From positions 1 to 64,000 of the forward strand of contig JAAYEF010000029.1 in the NCBI GenBank assembly GCA_012728875.1: a DNA stretch of 64,000 bases, given 5' to 3'. The translations under genes and the position numbers were made by a program. Under the pieces are notes generated by a model. That model ran no database searches and was not told the DNA's origin. It saw nothing but the letters and a program-made list of their open reading frames with translations. The stretch comes from Candidatus Cloacimonadota bacterium. Lineage in GTDB: Bacteria > Cloacimonadota > Cloacimonadia > Cloacimonadales > Cloacimonadaceae. Shown one piece after another: positions 28,141 through 36,264 of this stretch (its first letter is position 1; the number at the start of each line of letters is the position of its first letter).

Positions 28141-29627
28141 TCCTGCAAAACCTTCTTTCCAGTTTAAAATACAACCCCGCCAACCCTCTGATTTTCAACA
28201 GCGGCTTCTTCCTGGCTTTCTTTATTGTCATAATGTTTTTCTATCCCTTTGTGGTGAAAAAGGTGAAGCTGCGCACCTGGTATCTGATGCTGGCTTCGCT
28301 GTATTTTTACTACAAAACCAGCGGCGTTTTCCTCCTGCTTTTGGTGATCACGGCAGGGATCAACTATCTCATCGGCATTTGGATTTACAGAGCCCAAAAA
28401 CCCTCCAACCGCAAAGCTCTCATGTGGCTCAGCGTGTTTTGGAACCTTGGTTCGCTGGGCTATTTCAAATATACGAACTTCCTCATCGACACCGTGAATC
28501 ACCTCATCGGCGGAAACCTGCCCATGCTGGATATTTTCCTGCCGGTGGGAATTTCGTTTTTCACCTTCCAAACGATGAGCTACACGCTGGACATCTATTT
28601 CAAAAAGCTCGAACCCATCAACGATTTTGCGGATTTTCTCTTCTTCGTTTCCTTTTTCCCCCAGTTGGTGGCGGGTCCCATTCTCCGCGCTTCCTGGTTC
28701 ATACCTCAAATCAACAAAGAACTGAGCCTGGATCGCAACAGGATGGCAAAAGCGCTCACCATCATCTTTGCCGGGCTCATCAAAAAAGGCGTGATTGCGG
28801 ATTATATCAGCATAAACTTTGTGGATAGAATCTTCGACAACCCTGCGCTCTACTCCGGAGTGGAAAATCTTTTGGCGCTCTATGGCTATTCCCTGCAGGT
28901 ATATTGCGACTTCAGCGGCTATTCCGACATCGCCATCGGCCTTGCCACCATGATGGGATTCAACCTCCAGCCAAACTTCAATTCACCCTATAAAGCCACC
29001 TCGCTGGGCGATTTCTGGCGTCGCTGGCACATTTCGCTGAGCACCTGGCTGCGCGACTACCTCTATTTCCCCCTGGGCGGAAGCCGCAAAGGAAAGTTCC
29101 GCACCTATGTGAACCTCATGATCACCATGCTTTTGGGTGGACTTTGGCACGGCGCTTCCTGGAATTTTGTCATCTGGGGCGGCTTGAACGGATTGGGCCT
29201 GAGTGTGGAGCGCTTTTTCCGCAATCTTTTGGGCATCAAAACACCACCCAAAGGCGCTGTTGTGCCCAAGCCTGCTTTCTGGAAACAGGCTCTAAGCATC
29301 ATCTTCACCTTTAATTTCATCACTTTCACCCGCATCTTTTTCCGCAGCCGCAGCTTTGAGGGAGCCATCACCATGATCCGCACCATCTTCACCGATTTCC
29401 GTGGACACCTTGCCCTGCAGTGGCTCCAACAATATCAGGTGGTGGCGGCGCTCATCGTGATTGGTTATCTGCTGCACTGGCTGCCGCAAAGAGCGCGTTC
29501 CGGTTTTGAAGGCTTCCTGCGCCGCAGCCCCGTTCCCGTCCAGGCTGCCATGCTGGCAATCCTCATCTGGGTGCTTTTCCAGTTCCGTTCTGCGGATCTC
29601 CAGCCCTTCATCTATTTCCAGTTCTAA
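28137..29627 (+). CDS. MBOAT-family membrane O-acyltransferase (AlgI/DltB-like)
   Basis: A 496-residue polytopic protein of the MBOAT family with about ten or more hydrophobic helices. Signature segments are the LPVGISFFTFQTMSY region, WRRWHISLSTWLRDYLY, and the catalytic-histidine motif LGGLWHGASWNF. The family moves activated acyl groups, usually acetyl, across the inner membrane for attachment to exported polysaccharide or teichoic acid. The ATG overlaps the second SGNH gene as ATGA. No polymer synthase is nearby, so the recipient could be lipopolysaccharide, a capsule or peptidoglycan. Confidence 0.93.
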   Translation: MILQNLLSSLKYNPANPLIFNSGFFLAFFIVIMFFYPFVVKKVKLRTWYLMLASLYFYYKTSGVFLLLLVITAGINYLIGIWIYRAQKPSNRKALMWLSVFWNLGSLGYFKYTNFLIDTVNHLIGGNLPMLDIFLPVGISFFTFQTMSYTLDIYFKKLEPINDFADFLFFVSFFPQLVAGPILRASWFIPQINKELSLDRNRMAKALTIIFAGLIKKGVIADYISINFVDRIFDNPALYSGVENLLALYGYSLQVYCDFSGYSDIAIGLATMMGFNLQPNFNSPYKATSLGDFWRRWHISLSTWLRDYLYFPLGGSRKGKFRTYVNLMITMLLGGLWHGASWNFVIWGGLNGLGLSVERFFRNLLGIKTPPKGAVVPKPAFWKQALSIIFTFNFITFTRIFFRSRSFEGAITMIRTIFTDFRGHLALQWLQQYQVVAALIVIGYLLHWLPQRARSGFEGFLRRSPVPVQAAMLAILIWVLFQFRSADLQPFIYFQF

Positions 29628-29669
29628 ACAGTTTCACTTTTTCTCAGTACTTTCAGGAGGCTCATATAA

Positions 29670-29758
29670 GTTCTCACCCCATATTTCAAATGCTTGGGGT
29701 GTGACAAAAACCCGAATTTGAAATAATTCTGATACGATTTGAAAAAATAAGTGAGAAC
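29670..29758. repeat. Compact nested inverted-repeat element
   Basis: Two nested dyads: gttctcac (29670-29677) with gtgagaac (29751-29758), and atttcaaat (29683-29691) with atttgaaat (29716-29724). A competing short hairpin is CACCCC (29675-29680) with GGGGTG (29696-29701). It lies 42 bases after the MBOAT stop and has no strong T-run. It could be a structured RNA, a small palindromic element or a weak terminator. Confidence 0.5.
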
Positions 29759-29809
29759 GCATAATGTTGCAGCTCATACGCTTGTTTTAGCCTTTCCGTC
29801 ACTTTTATC

Positions 29810-29815
29810 TTGACA
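29810..29815 (+). promoter_or_regulatory. Candidate -35 element for the 29875 lipoprotein gene
   Basis: cTTGACA lies 60 bases before the ATG. The -10 region about 17 bases downstream (near 29832-29838) is only a loose match. AAAGGAG precedes the start codon with eight bases of spacing. Confidence 0.4.
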
Positions 29816-29874
29816 AAAATCAAGACTTTCGGATGATTAGCTGAAATGTATTTCAGGTAAAAGGAGTAAGTGTA

Positions 29875-30531
29875 ATGCGTGGCAAATACTTGATTCTCGG
29901 ATTATTTTTGATTTTAAGCTTGGCGGGCTGCAGTCTGTTTACCAAGCCGGACGACCAGGATGATCCGCCCGAAACCTACACCGGCGGAGAAATTTCCAGC
30001 CTCACCATGGAGATCGCGGGTCCCACCAAGGTCAAACTCACCTGGACAGATACTTTTGAAGACGAAGACGGCTTCTATATCGACAGAAGAGAATGGGACG
30101 GAGCCTGGGTAGAAAAGATGATCACGGTTGGCGTCGAGGTGAATACTGCCATTGATAACGAAGCTGAGCTTGGAAAAGTTTACTATTACCGTGTACGCGC
30201 CTTCAAAGGCAGTGCCATTTCCCAGGAAGAAGCCCATCAATTAAATTTCTACCTCCCTGCGCCCCAAAATATCGATTACGACTTCAGTTGGAGCAATCCA
30301 CGCCGCATCTGTCTGTTTTGGGACAATGTGGCAACCTGGGCAGACAGCATCGTGATTGCCAAAAAACACAGCGGTGAGGACTGGGTGCCCCGTTATGCCG
30401 TTTTACCCGGTTCCGCCATACAGTATAACGATATGGATTTCTACACGAACAAAACCACGACATGGAGCTTCACTGCCCACTACGGCGAGCAAAGATCAAT
30501 CAGCCCCACACTGACCATCCAGGCACCCTGA
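29875..30531 (+). CDS. Lipoprotein with fibronectin-type-III-like domains
   Basis: A 218-residue predicted lipoprotein with lipobox LAGC (Cys19). After an acidic, proline-rich spacer come about two beta-sandwich repeats of fibronectin-III character, with VKLTWTDTFEDEDGFYI, YYYRVRAFKG and CLFWDNVATWADSIVIAK as typical strand patterns. No catalytic motif is seen; binding or structural roles at the cell surface are likely. AAGGAG lies eight bases before the ATG. It stands 62 bases before the zinc-ribbon gene on the same strand. Confidence 0.78.
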   Translation: MRGKYLILGLFLILSLAGCSLFTKPDDQDDPPETYTGGEISSLTMEIAGPTKVKLTWTDTFEDEDGFYIDRREWDGAWVEKMITVGVEVNTAIDNEAELGKVYYYRVRAFKGSAISQEEAHQLNFYLPAPQNIDYDFSWSNPRRICLFWDNVATWADSIVIAKKHSGEDWVPRYAVLPGSAIQYNDMDFYTNKTTTWSFTAHYGEQRSISPTLTIQAP

Positions 30532-30593
30532 TTTTTACTATTCCAAGTTAGAAATAAAAGAAAGCAACCCTTTTTCAAAAAAGGAGGCAAGCG

Positions 30594-31088
30594 ATGAGCA
30601 CGACGCAAAAATGTATGAATTGCGCTCGAGACGTGGACCTGGTGTTTCGCAGATGTCCCCATTGCAATCACAAAATGGGCGACAAAACGATCAACGACTT
30701 CACCGATGAAGAGCTTCTGCAGCAAACAGAAATGTGGCTTTCCCAAATGGGGAAAGTGCACAAATCATATGTTGACCACAAAAGCACCAGCAAAAAGAAT
30801 GTTGATTTTAATGAATTGGCCACGGAGACGCTAAAAAGGCACATCAAAGCCCACTTGAGCCTGCTGTCCTTTCGGGGTGCCAGCAATCCCGAATTGAAAG
30901 CCGCTTACTTCAAATACCGGAACCAATATCGCAGATTTTACAATCGCAGAACGACTTTCAAGCTTCTGACTTTCGTCTTTTTCGGCTTGATAGTCTTTAT
31001 CTTGTTCTATTGCAGCATCAGAAAAGAACACAATCTCAAAGTGGAAGAATCTCGCTCTCAGGACATCAAGCAGGAATCTACCAACTGA
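30594..31088 (+). CDS. Zinc-ribbon single-pass membrane protein, function unknown
   Basis: A 164-residue protein with an N-terminal CMNCARD...CPHCNHK zinc ribbon, a helical, basic middle region, and one transmembrane helix near the C-terminus (LLTFVFFGLIVFILFYC, about 122-138), followed by a short charged tail. It would sit in the inner membrane with the ribbon in the cytoplasm. AAGGAGG precedes the ATG by six bases. The stop codon TGA overlaps the ATG of a 50-codon ORF (TGATG), which may be a coupled small gene or the shifted remainder of this one. I do not recognise the family. Confidence 0.72.
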   Translation: MSTTQKCMNCARDVDLVFRRCPHCNHKMGDKTINDFTDEELLQQTEMWLSQMGKVHKSYVDHKSTSKKNVDFNELATETLKRHIKAHLSLLSFRGASNPELKAAYFKYRNQYRRFYNRRTTFKLLTFVFFGLIVFILFYCSIRKEHNLKVEESRSQDIKQESTN

Positions 31089-31240
31089 TGGATGCAGAAA
31101 AGCCTGATGCAGCCTTGGCGAAAGCGGAAGAACTCTCCTGGAATCAGCATCCCGTTTTCTTCCCCGACAAAGTAATCAAATATCACTTTCAACGCGCGAG
31201 CTTGATAAAGTCGATCAAGCAGAAGGAGAATAAACCGTAG
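31088..31240 (+). CDS. 50-residue ORF coupled to the preceding gene (TGATG), TPR-like
   Basis: The ATG shares one base with the preceding TGA. The product begins MDAEKPDAALAKAEEL, which has the helix pattern of a tetratricopeptide half-repeat, and ends in a basic stretch. The frame is open for 26 codons upstream of the ATG, and translation of that overlap (GIYQL just before the Met) also fits the repeat pattern. The segment could therefore be the frameshifted C-terminal continuation of the zinc-ribbon protein. No other evidence supports it. Confidence 0.4.
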   Translation: MDAEKPDAALAKAEELSWNQHPVFFPDKVIKYHFQRASLIKSIKQKENKP

Positions 31241-31406
31241 AGTGTGCTGTTTATCGAAACTTCCAGTCTCTCATTTTCTCTAAAGGTGGTTGAAACAGAA
31301 TACTGAATATTATAAAAAACCCGTGTGGCAGATTTGCTAAATTCATCACAATTTGAGACCAAAACGAAGATAAAGTGTCCAATGAATCACATAAAAGGAG
31401 CGTGAC

Positions 31407-33104
31407 ATGAAAAGAAAAAGTGTATTTTGGCTTACCTTGATTCTTATCCCGGCCCTTCCCTTGTTTGCCCAGTTTGCCGGAGGTTCCGGGACCGCGCAGG
31501 ACCCCTGGCAGGTGGCAACGGCTGGCCATCTTAACAACGTTCGGGGCTACCTGGATGGCCATTTCATTCAAACTGCCGACATCGATCTGGGCGTGGCGCC
31601 CTGGAATGATGGAGCTGGCTGGGCTGCGCTGGGGCAATATTCCCACCTCCCTTTTGGGGGTAATTACGATGGAAACGGACACACGGTTTCCGGACTTTAT
31701 GTAAACAGCATGGCAACTATTTCCGAATACAAAGGGCTGTTCGGCTCCTCGGTGGGAACCATTCAAAACCTGCATCTCACAGACGTGGACCTGAAAGCCA
31801 ACAGAGACTATCTCGGGGCTTTGCTCAGCATAAATAACGGCACTGTAATAAACTGCTCCAGCAGTGGAATTGTTAAAAATTACAGTCAGAAACGATTCCT
31901 TGGCGGCTTGGTGGGGCTGAATCAAGGCGACATCATCAATTGTCACAGCTCTGGAAACGTTTCGCCGGACTCATACCTCACTCAAAACATTGGCGGTTTG
32001 GTGGGCCATAATGATGGGGATGGCAACATCACTGGCTGCTACAGCACTGCAAATGTTACTAACGGTAATCAAAATATCGGCGGCTTGGTGGGTGAGAACA
32101 ATGGAGATATTACAGACTGCCACAGCTCCGGCATTATTACTGGAAACAGTAGTCTGGGCGGTCTGGTGGGTATAAGCACCAGTGGCAACATCACAAACAG
32201 CAACAGCACAGCGGAAGTATCAGGAACCAATTATATTGGCGGCTTGGTGGGATCCCTTATTTCCTCGGATGGTGAATCCATCATCGCCAACTGCTACAGC
32301 GCTGGGCAAGTTACCGGAACGGCTCAAAGCACCGGAGGTTTGGTGGGCAGGAGCGATGGCGGTGAAATCAATAGCTGCTACAGCTCTGGAAGCGTCACGG
32401 GTGGAACTTATTACACCGGCGGCTTGATGGGTTCAAGCTCTTATTCGTTTACTAACACTGTAACATACATTAACAATTGCTATAGTTCTGCAACTGTCTC
32501 CGGTAACAGTACGATAGGCGGTTTAGTGGGCTATAATCAGCAAAGTATTATCACCAACTCCTACAGCAACGGTCATGTTTCAGGTAATTCCGCTGTTGGT
32601 GGCATGGTAGGATCGAGCATGATTGGAATCCACAACAACTGCTATTGGGACATTGAAGCGTCTGGACAAACCACAAGTAGGGGCGGCGAAGGAAGAACCA
32701 CAGCCCAAATGGTTTGCCCCCATGATGAAAATACATATGTGGGCTGGGATTGGGAGATTTGGGCAGCGGATATGAATCACACAATCAACAACGGCTATCC
32801 TTATTTAAGCTTTTTTAACGATGGGACTCCTGATCGCCCTGCCGCCGTGGAAGGCCTGACCATTTCCATCTTGGAAAACGATGTTTTGCTGACCTGGCAA
32901 CCCGTCACTGAAACCGTAAACGGTTCACCCATTGTGCCGGATGGCTACATCGTTCTCGTTGGCGAGGATCCCTGTGGCGATGTCATCTCTTTTTCAGAGC
33001 TTGGCTTTGTTTCAGACACCAGTTTTCAGCACATCCAAGCCGCTCAAAATCACCGGCACCTATTCTACCGGATTGTGGCTGTGCATGATCCATCTGGCAA
33101 ATGA
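31407..33104 (+). CDS. Exported GLUG-repeat surface protein
   Basis: A 565-residue exported protein. A signal peptide (LTLILIPALPLFA) is followed by the N-terminal GTAQDPWQVATAGHL segment found in proteins with GLUG repeats. About nine copies of a 30-40-residue beta-helical repeat follow between residues 140 and 410, each with (I/L/T)GGLVG followed by an N/G-rich turn and a CYSSG-like strand. Near the end is a fibronectin-like domain (DVLLTWQPV...HLFYRIVAV). GLUG proteins often bind surfaces or glycans. No T9SS-like terminal domain is present. AAAGGAG precedes the ATG with six bases of spacing. A strong terminator follows at 33211. Confidence 0.87.
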   Translation: MKRKSVFWLTLILIPALPLFAQFAGGSGTAQDPWQVATAGHLNNVRGYLDGHFIQTADIDLGVAPWNDGAGWAALGQYSHLPFGGNYDGNGHTVSGLYVNSMATISEYKGLFGSSVGTIQNLHLTDVDLKANRDYLGALLSINNGTVINCSSSGIVKNYSQKRFLGGLVGLNQGDIINCHSSGNVSPDSYLTQNIGGLVGHNDGDGNITGCYSTANVTNGNQNIGGLVGENNGDITDCHSSGIITGNSSLGGLVGISTSGNITNSNSTAEVSGTNYIGGLVGSLISSDGESIIANCYSAGQVTGTAQSTGGLVGRSDGGEINSCYSSGSVTGGTYYTGGLMGSSSYSFTNTVTYINNCYSSATVSGNSTIGGLVGYNQQSIITNSYSNGHVSGNSAVGGMVGSSMIGIHNNCYWDIEASGQTTSRGGEGRTTAQMVCPHDENTYVGWDWEIWAADMNHTINNGYPYLSFFNDGTPDRPAAVEGLTISILENDVLLTWQPVTETVNGSPIVPDGYIVLVGEDPCGDVISFSELGFVSDTSFQHIQAAQNHRHLFYRIVAVHDPSGK

Positions 33105-33210
33105 AGCGCCTGATTGATGAATCGGTAAAACTTGCAAACCGACTAAATGAACTGGGTTGAGGTGAAATACCTTTAAAACTTAGAATCCATAAATCGATAT
33201 TCAATTGAAT

Positions 33211-33241
33211 AAACCGCTTTCTTTCGAGAAGGCGGTTTTTG
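33211..33241 (+). terminator. Rho-independent terminator of the GLUG gene
   Basis: An 11-bp stem (AAACCGCTTTC with GAAGGCGGTTT, one G-T pair, 6-base loop) runs into TTTTT on the plus strand, 107 bases after the stop codon. Confidence 0.8.
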
Positions 33242-33542
33242 ATTTCCAAATTTGACAGGTTAACCGTTTTGCGAATCGAACGGAATTTACTGTACTCTTC
33301 CTGCTTGATTCCAACCAATATACCACTGCAACACATCCCATAGGGCACCCAAGAAAGATTAAGGAGGTCTTTAGGAAGCAGAGCAGCAGCACGTGGGCTG
33401 GAGCCAAGGGAGAGGCTGTGTTCAGTTGAAAATGTGAATCTGGCCATCTTTTGGAAGCTGGGATGGAGAAGAGCTGAAACATTAAATGATGGGATTCATA
33501 AAAATCCTAAGACCAACTTCCCAGTCCAGTTTTATACAGCAC

Positions 33543-33569
33543 AAAAAAAACGACCCGAAGGCCGTTTTT
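33543..33569 (-). terminator. Bidirectional terminator downstream of the PEGA gene
   Basis: Minus strand: AACGGCC-TTCG-GGTCGTT followed by eight T; the plus strand has TTTTT after the same stem. The UUCG tetraloop gives a stable hairpin. It ends transcription of the 34637-33594 gene. Confidence 0.8.
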
Positions 33570-33593
33570 GAGGATCTATATATTGGGAGAGGA

Positions 33594-34637
33594 TTAATTT
33601 CTGCCGTGTCCGGTAACTTTTCTCAGCACATCCATGGGAGTGGTGTCTTTGTCGGAGTCCTTGCTTTTTGTATCGTTCTGTGATGAACTCCTTTGCACTG
33701 AGCCGCTGTGGCTGCCGCCGGAAGAAGGCTTGGTATTGCTGTCTGAAGGTGTGTGGGAGCTTCCTCCACCACTGGGAGGGTTATATCCGCTTCCGCCACT
33801 TCCACCGCTGCCTCCACCATGTCCACCACCTGGAGGATTGGGAGGATTATAGCCTCCGCCGCCACTTCCGCCGCTACCGCTACCGCCACTCCCACCACTT
33901 GGGGGAAGAGGAGGATTGTAGCCGCCTCCACTGCTTCCGCCACCATGCCCACCTCCGCCTGGAGGCTGGGGAGGGTTGTATCCACCACCACTGGATCCAC
34001 TGCCGCCACCTGGAGGAAGAGGAGGATAGTAGCCGCCTCCACTGCCACCGTGGCTTCCACCGTGTTCACCGCCACCACTGGGGGGATTAACTCCCGATCC
34101 GCCGTGGCTTCCCTGTCCATTGCTGCCAAAAGGCGGACGCGGAGGAATGTATCCGGGCGGACGGGGTTTGTAGCCGCCGGGAGGGGGCGGATACCAATAG
34201 TGGGACGGCCAATAGTAGTAGTCTATGGGACGCGCTCGATAGTAGTTGTAAGAATAGTAGATAACAGTGTTGTAATAGGTGTTGCTCCTGTCCCGGGTGA
34301 GCCGGAAGTTAAAAACAGTGGGATGACGCAGGGCATCACGCTGATTGTCGTACAGGAAGGGCACAAAGAGAGATTTTCGAATGGGGACATAGCCTTCCAT
34401 GGTGATGATCACGTTGATGGTTCTGCCGGGGATTCCCTCATGCAACTCCATGAATTCATCCATCAAAACAGGATAGACCGGGCTTGGCGTGGAGCAGAGA
34501 TAAAGGTCGATGTCTTCCAGATTCACGTCCGCACCTTTGGGCGAGGTCCGGATCTGAAAGGCTCCATAATACTCATAAGCGCCAAGCAGGCTGAAAGCCA
34601 TCAGCAGAGTCAAAGCCAAAAATAGTTTCGTTTTCAT
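33594..34637 (-). CDS. Exported PEGA-like protein with long Gly/Pro/Tyr-rich repetitive tail
   Basis: A 347-residue exported protein. It has a signal peptide (LFLALTLLMAFSLLGA) and a PEGA-like beta domain (about 22-120: FQIRTSPKGADVNLE, VIITMEGYVPIRKS, RDALRHPTVFNF). A Tyr-rich stretch (YYYWPSHYWYPPPP) precedes about 170 residues of glycine-rich sequence in which GGGYNPPLPPGG-like units recur with Ser/Gly spacers. A basic Ser-rich tail ends it. The same domain order is found in the protein at 40092-40673. Such tails are usually disordered and surface-exposed. GGAGG precedes the ATG at 34637; the ORF-track start 19 codons upstream lacks one. A TTGACA lies at 34689-34694. The antisense ORFs over the tail are composition artefacts. 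Confidence 0.82.
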   Translation of the reverse strand: MKTKLFLALTLLMAFSLLGAYEYYGAFQIRTSPKGADVNLEDIDLYLCSTPSPVYPVLMDEFMELHEGIPGRTINVIITMEGYVPIRKSLFVPFLYDNQRDALRHPTVFNFRLTRDRSNTYYNTVIYYSYNYYRARPIDYYYWPSHYWYPPPPGGYKPRPPGYIPPRPPFGSNGQGSHGGSGVNPPSGGGEHGGSHGGSGGGYYPPLPPGGGSGSSGGGYNPPQPPGGGGHGGGSSGGGYNPPLPPSGGSGGSGSGGSGGGGYNPPNPPGGGHGGGSGGSGGSGYNPPSGGGSSHTPSDSNTKPSSGGSHSGSVQRSSSQNDTKSKDSDKDTTPMDVLRKVTGHGRN

Positions 34638-34688
34638 TTTAATCCTCCCATCGGAGTCGTTGTTCTTACAATATAATACTCTGTTTTG

Positions 34689-34694
34689 TGTCAA
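34689..34694 (-). promoter_or_regulatory. Candidate -35 element for the PEGA gene
   Basis: gTTGACA on the minus strand, 52 bases before the ATG. AT-rich DNA with TATTATATT follows, but at 10-13 bases rather than 17, so the -10 is uncertain. Confidence 0.4.
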
Positions 34695-34814
34695 CCCTGC
34701 ATTTAATTTTGTCTCAAACGTTCAAGCCGTTCTCAGGCATAGTTTCAGATATGAACAAACCTTGCAAGCCTCTGCCCCACTTTTAATTTGAAGATGGTGT
34801 CTCCTTGGGTTCAA

Positions 34815-35450
34815 TCAAAGCGGTTTTCGCGCGCTGATGACCACAAAGCCGCCTTCACCATGACCTTTGATGGCTTCCTGCAGGCTTTGAACCTGGTCCA
34901 GATCGCTAAAAATGGTCTGCCAAAATTCCTCAACTGCAAAGCCAGCTTCATCCAGCTTTTGATCGAGCTCGGAAGCGCCAACGAATACGGCTTCACGGTA
35001 GAAGGGGTTTTCGTGTTTGTGGATTTGATATTGACGGCCCAAAAAACTGTCCTTATCCACAAAAGCAATCACCAGCAAACCGCCTGGACGCAGAACCCGT
35101 CTGGCTTCCAGAAGACTTTTGGGAATGCTGTCCACAAAGCAGATGCTGGTGACCATGAGGGCATGGTCCACGCTTTCATCGGCATAGGGCAAGGCTTCCG
35201 CAACTGCGTCTTGAACTTCAAGCCCGCGCTGGTGAGCCTTTTCCCTCATCGCGGCGGAAGGATCGACTCCCTCCCTGATTCCCAGGGGACTGGCAAACAG
35301 GCCGCTGCCAATGCCGATTTCGATCCCTCTGCCGGATGTGGGAAGCACCTTGCGGATTGCTTCCAGTTCACTTTCGTAAACCCAACTGTTCACGGTGAAC
35401 CAGTGTTCATATTCTTCCAAATGCTGGTTAAATGGTTCAACCTTCGGCAC
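34815..35450 (-). CDS. Class I SAM-dependent methyltransferase (methyltransferase-11 type)
   Basis: A protein of about 211 residues with a Rossmann-fold methyltransferase core. The SAM-binding glycine loop is GIEIGIGSGLFA, the acidic second motif lies in EGVDPSA, and the later strand reads RRVLRPGGLLVIAFVD. The N-terminus (HLEEYEHWF) is typical of a subgroup often found beside metal- or radical-chemistry genes in anaerobes; that association is from memory. The ORF-track start is TTG. A GTG at 35450 has AAGGAAG about eight bases before it and is preferred. It overlaps mrp by 14 bases and closes the DUF134 operon. The substrate is unknown. Confidence 0.82.
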   Translation of the reverse strand: MPKVEPFNQHLEEYEHWFTVNSWVYESELEAIRKVLPTSGRGIEIGIGSGLFASPLGIREGVDPSAAMREKAHQRGLEVQDAVAEALPYADESVDHALMVTSICFVDSIPKSLLEARRVLRPGGLLVIAFVDKDSFLGRQYQIHKHENPFYREAVFVGASELDQKLDEAGFAVEEFWQTIFSDLDQVQSLQEAIKGHGEGGFVVISARKPL

Positions 35451-36264
35451 TCTGGGCGCTTCCTTCAACCTTATCGATGATTTTCTGGACTGCTTCCGTC
35501 AAGGCTTCCGCCGAGGGCTGTTTGTTGTTGAAATAGATGTAGGGCTTGCCTTGATCCGCAGAAAGAGCGATGGCGGGGTCGATTTCCAATTCAGCCAAAA
35601 TGTCGGTTTGATATTGGAAAACCAGTTCGCCGATTCCTTCGCCGGTGTAGATGGCGGTTTGTTCGCCACATTTGGGACAACGGAAAAACTTCATGTTCAC
35701 AATCACGCCCAGAATGGGGACATCCATCTTCTCGGCGAAATTCATGGATTTTTTCACGTCCAACACGGCAAGGTCCTGCGGAGTGGTCACAATCACGGTT
35801 CCATCCACATTTCCAAGGGTTTGGATGATGCTCAGGGGCTCGTCACCAGTTCCGGGAGGGCAATCCACAACCAGATAATCCAGCTCTTCCCAGTCGAAAT
35901 CGGTGAAAAACTGTTTGATGAGCGCCATTTTGAGCGGTCCGCGCCAGATGAGGGCGTCGTGCTCGTTTCCCAAAATGGAGGCGACAGTCAGCACCCAGAG
36001 GTTCGACAAAACCTGGATGGGAGTGGGTCTTCCCGTTTCGGGATGCACAGGAATGGGCACGCCTTCAATGTTTGTGAGCTTGGCAATGGAAGGACCGTGG
36101 ATGTCAACGTCCAAAAGTCCCACCTTTTTGCCCTGCAAGGCAAGTCCGTAGGCGAGATTGGTGGCCACAAAGCTTTTGCCCACGCCACCTTTCCCGCTCA
36201 TCACGATGATTCTGTGTTTGATTCTAGCCAAATTGGCTTGGAGTTGGAGTTCTTTTTCGTCCAT
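35437..36264 (-). CDS. mrp: Mrp/NBP35-type Fe-S cluster carrier ATPase
   Basis: A 275-residue P-loop ATPase of the Mrp/NBP35/ApbC family, which binds and transfers [4Fe-4S] clusters to apoproteins in the cytoplasm. The deviant Walker A is SGKGGVGKSF, followed by LLDVDIHGPS. VVDCPPGTGDEP is the switch region, and the cluster-ligand pair is RCPKCGE near residue 197. It lacks the N-terminal DUF59 domain of longer Mrp proteins. It starts directly after the DUF5320 stop (TAAATG), and the methyltransferase gene overlaps its end. Its place among NifX-like and MinD-ferredoxin genes supports a role in metallocofactor assembly. Confidence 0.93.
   Translation of the reverse strand: MDEKELQLQANLARIKHRIIVMSGKGGVGKSFVATNLAYGLALQGKKVGLLDVDIHGPSIAKLTNIEGVPIPVHPETGRPTPIQVLSNLWVLTVASILGNEHDALIWRGPLKMALIKQFFTDFDWEELDYLVVDCPPGTGDEPLSIIQTLGNVDGTVIVTTPQDLAVLDVKKSMNFAEKMDVPILGVIVNMKFFRCPKCGEQTAIYTGEGIGELVFQYQTDILAELEIDPAIALSADQGKPYIYFNNKQPSAEALTEAVQKIIDKVEGSAQSAEG

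Larger units (their letters stand above)
33105..33593. other. Convergent intergenic region, terminators only
   Basis: About 490 bases between the convergent GLUG and PEGA genes. I see two terminators (33211-33241 and 33543-33569). The minus-strand ORFs of 154 and 93 codons listed here lack Shine-Dalgarno sequences, run into the GLUG gene or the terminator, and have no recognisable domain. Confidence 0.65.

Noticed and set aside
31860-32650. Regularly spaced DNA repeats that look CRISPR-like at first glance
   Set aside because: They are the coding sequence of protein GLUG repeats (GGLVG); spacing and sequence vary and the frame is maintained.
32983-33447. 154-codon minus-strand ORF (and a 93-codon ORF in another frame)
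   Set aside because: No Shine-Dalgarno, crosses the GLUG-gene terminator and 3' end, and has no recognisable family.
33700-34130. Repetitive GC-rich DNA resembling a minisatellite array
   Set aside because: It is in-frame coding sequence for glycine/proline-rich repeats; kept as part of the PEGA gene.
33753-34625. 290-codon plus-strand ORF rich in Thr, Ser and Ala
   Set aside because: It is the complement of the Gly/Pro-repeat tail of the PEGA protein.
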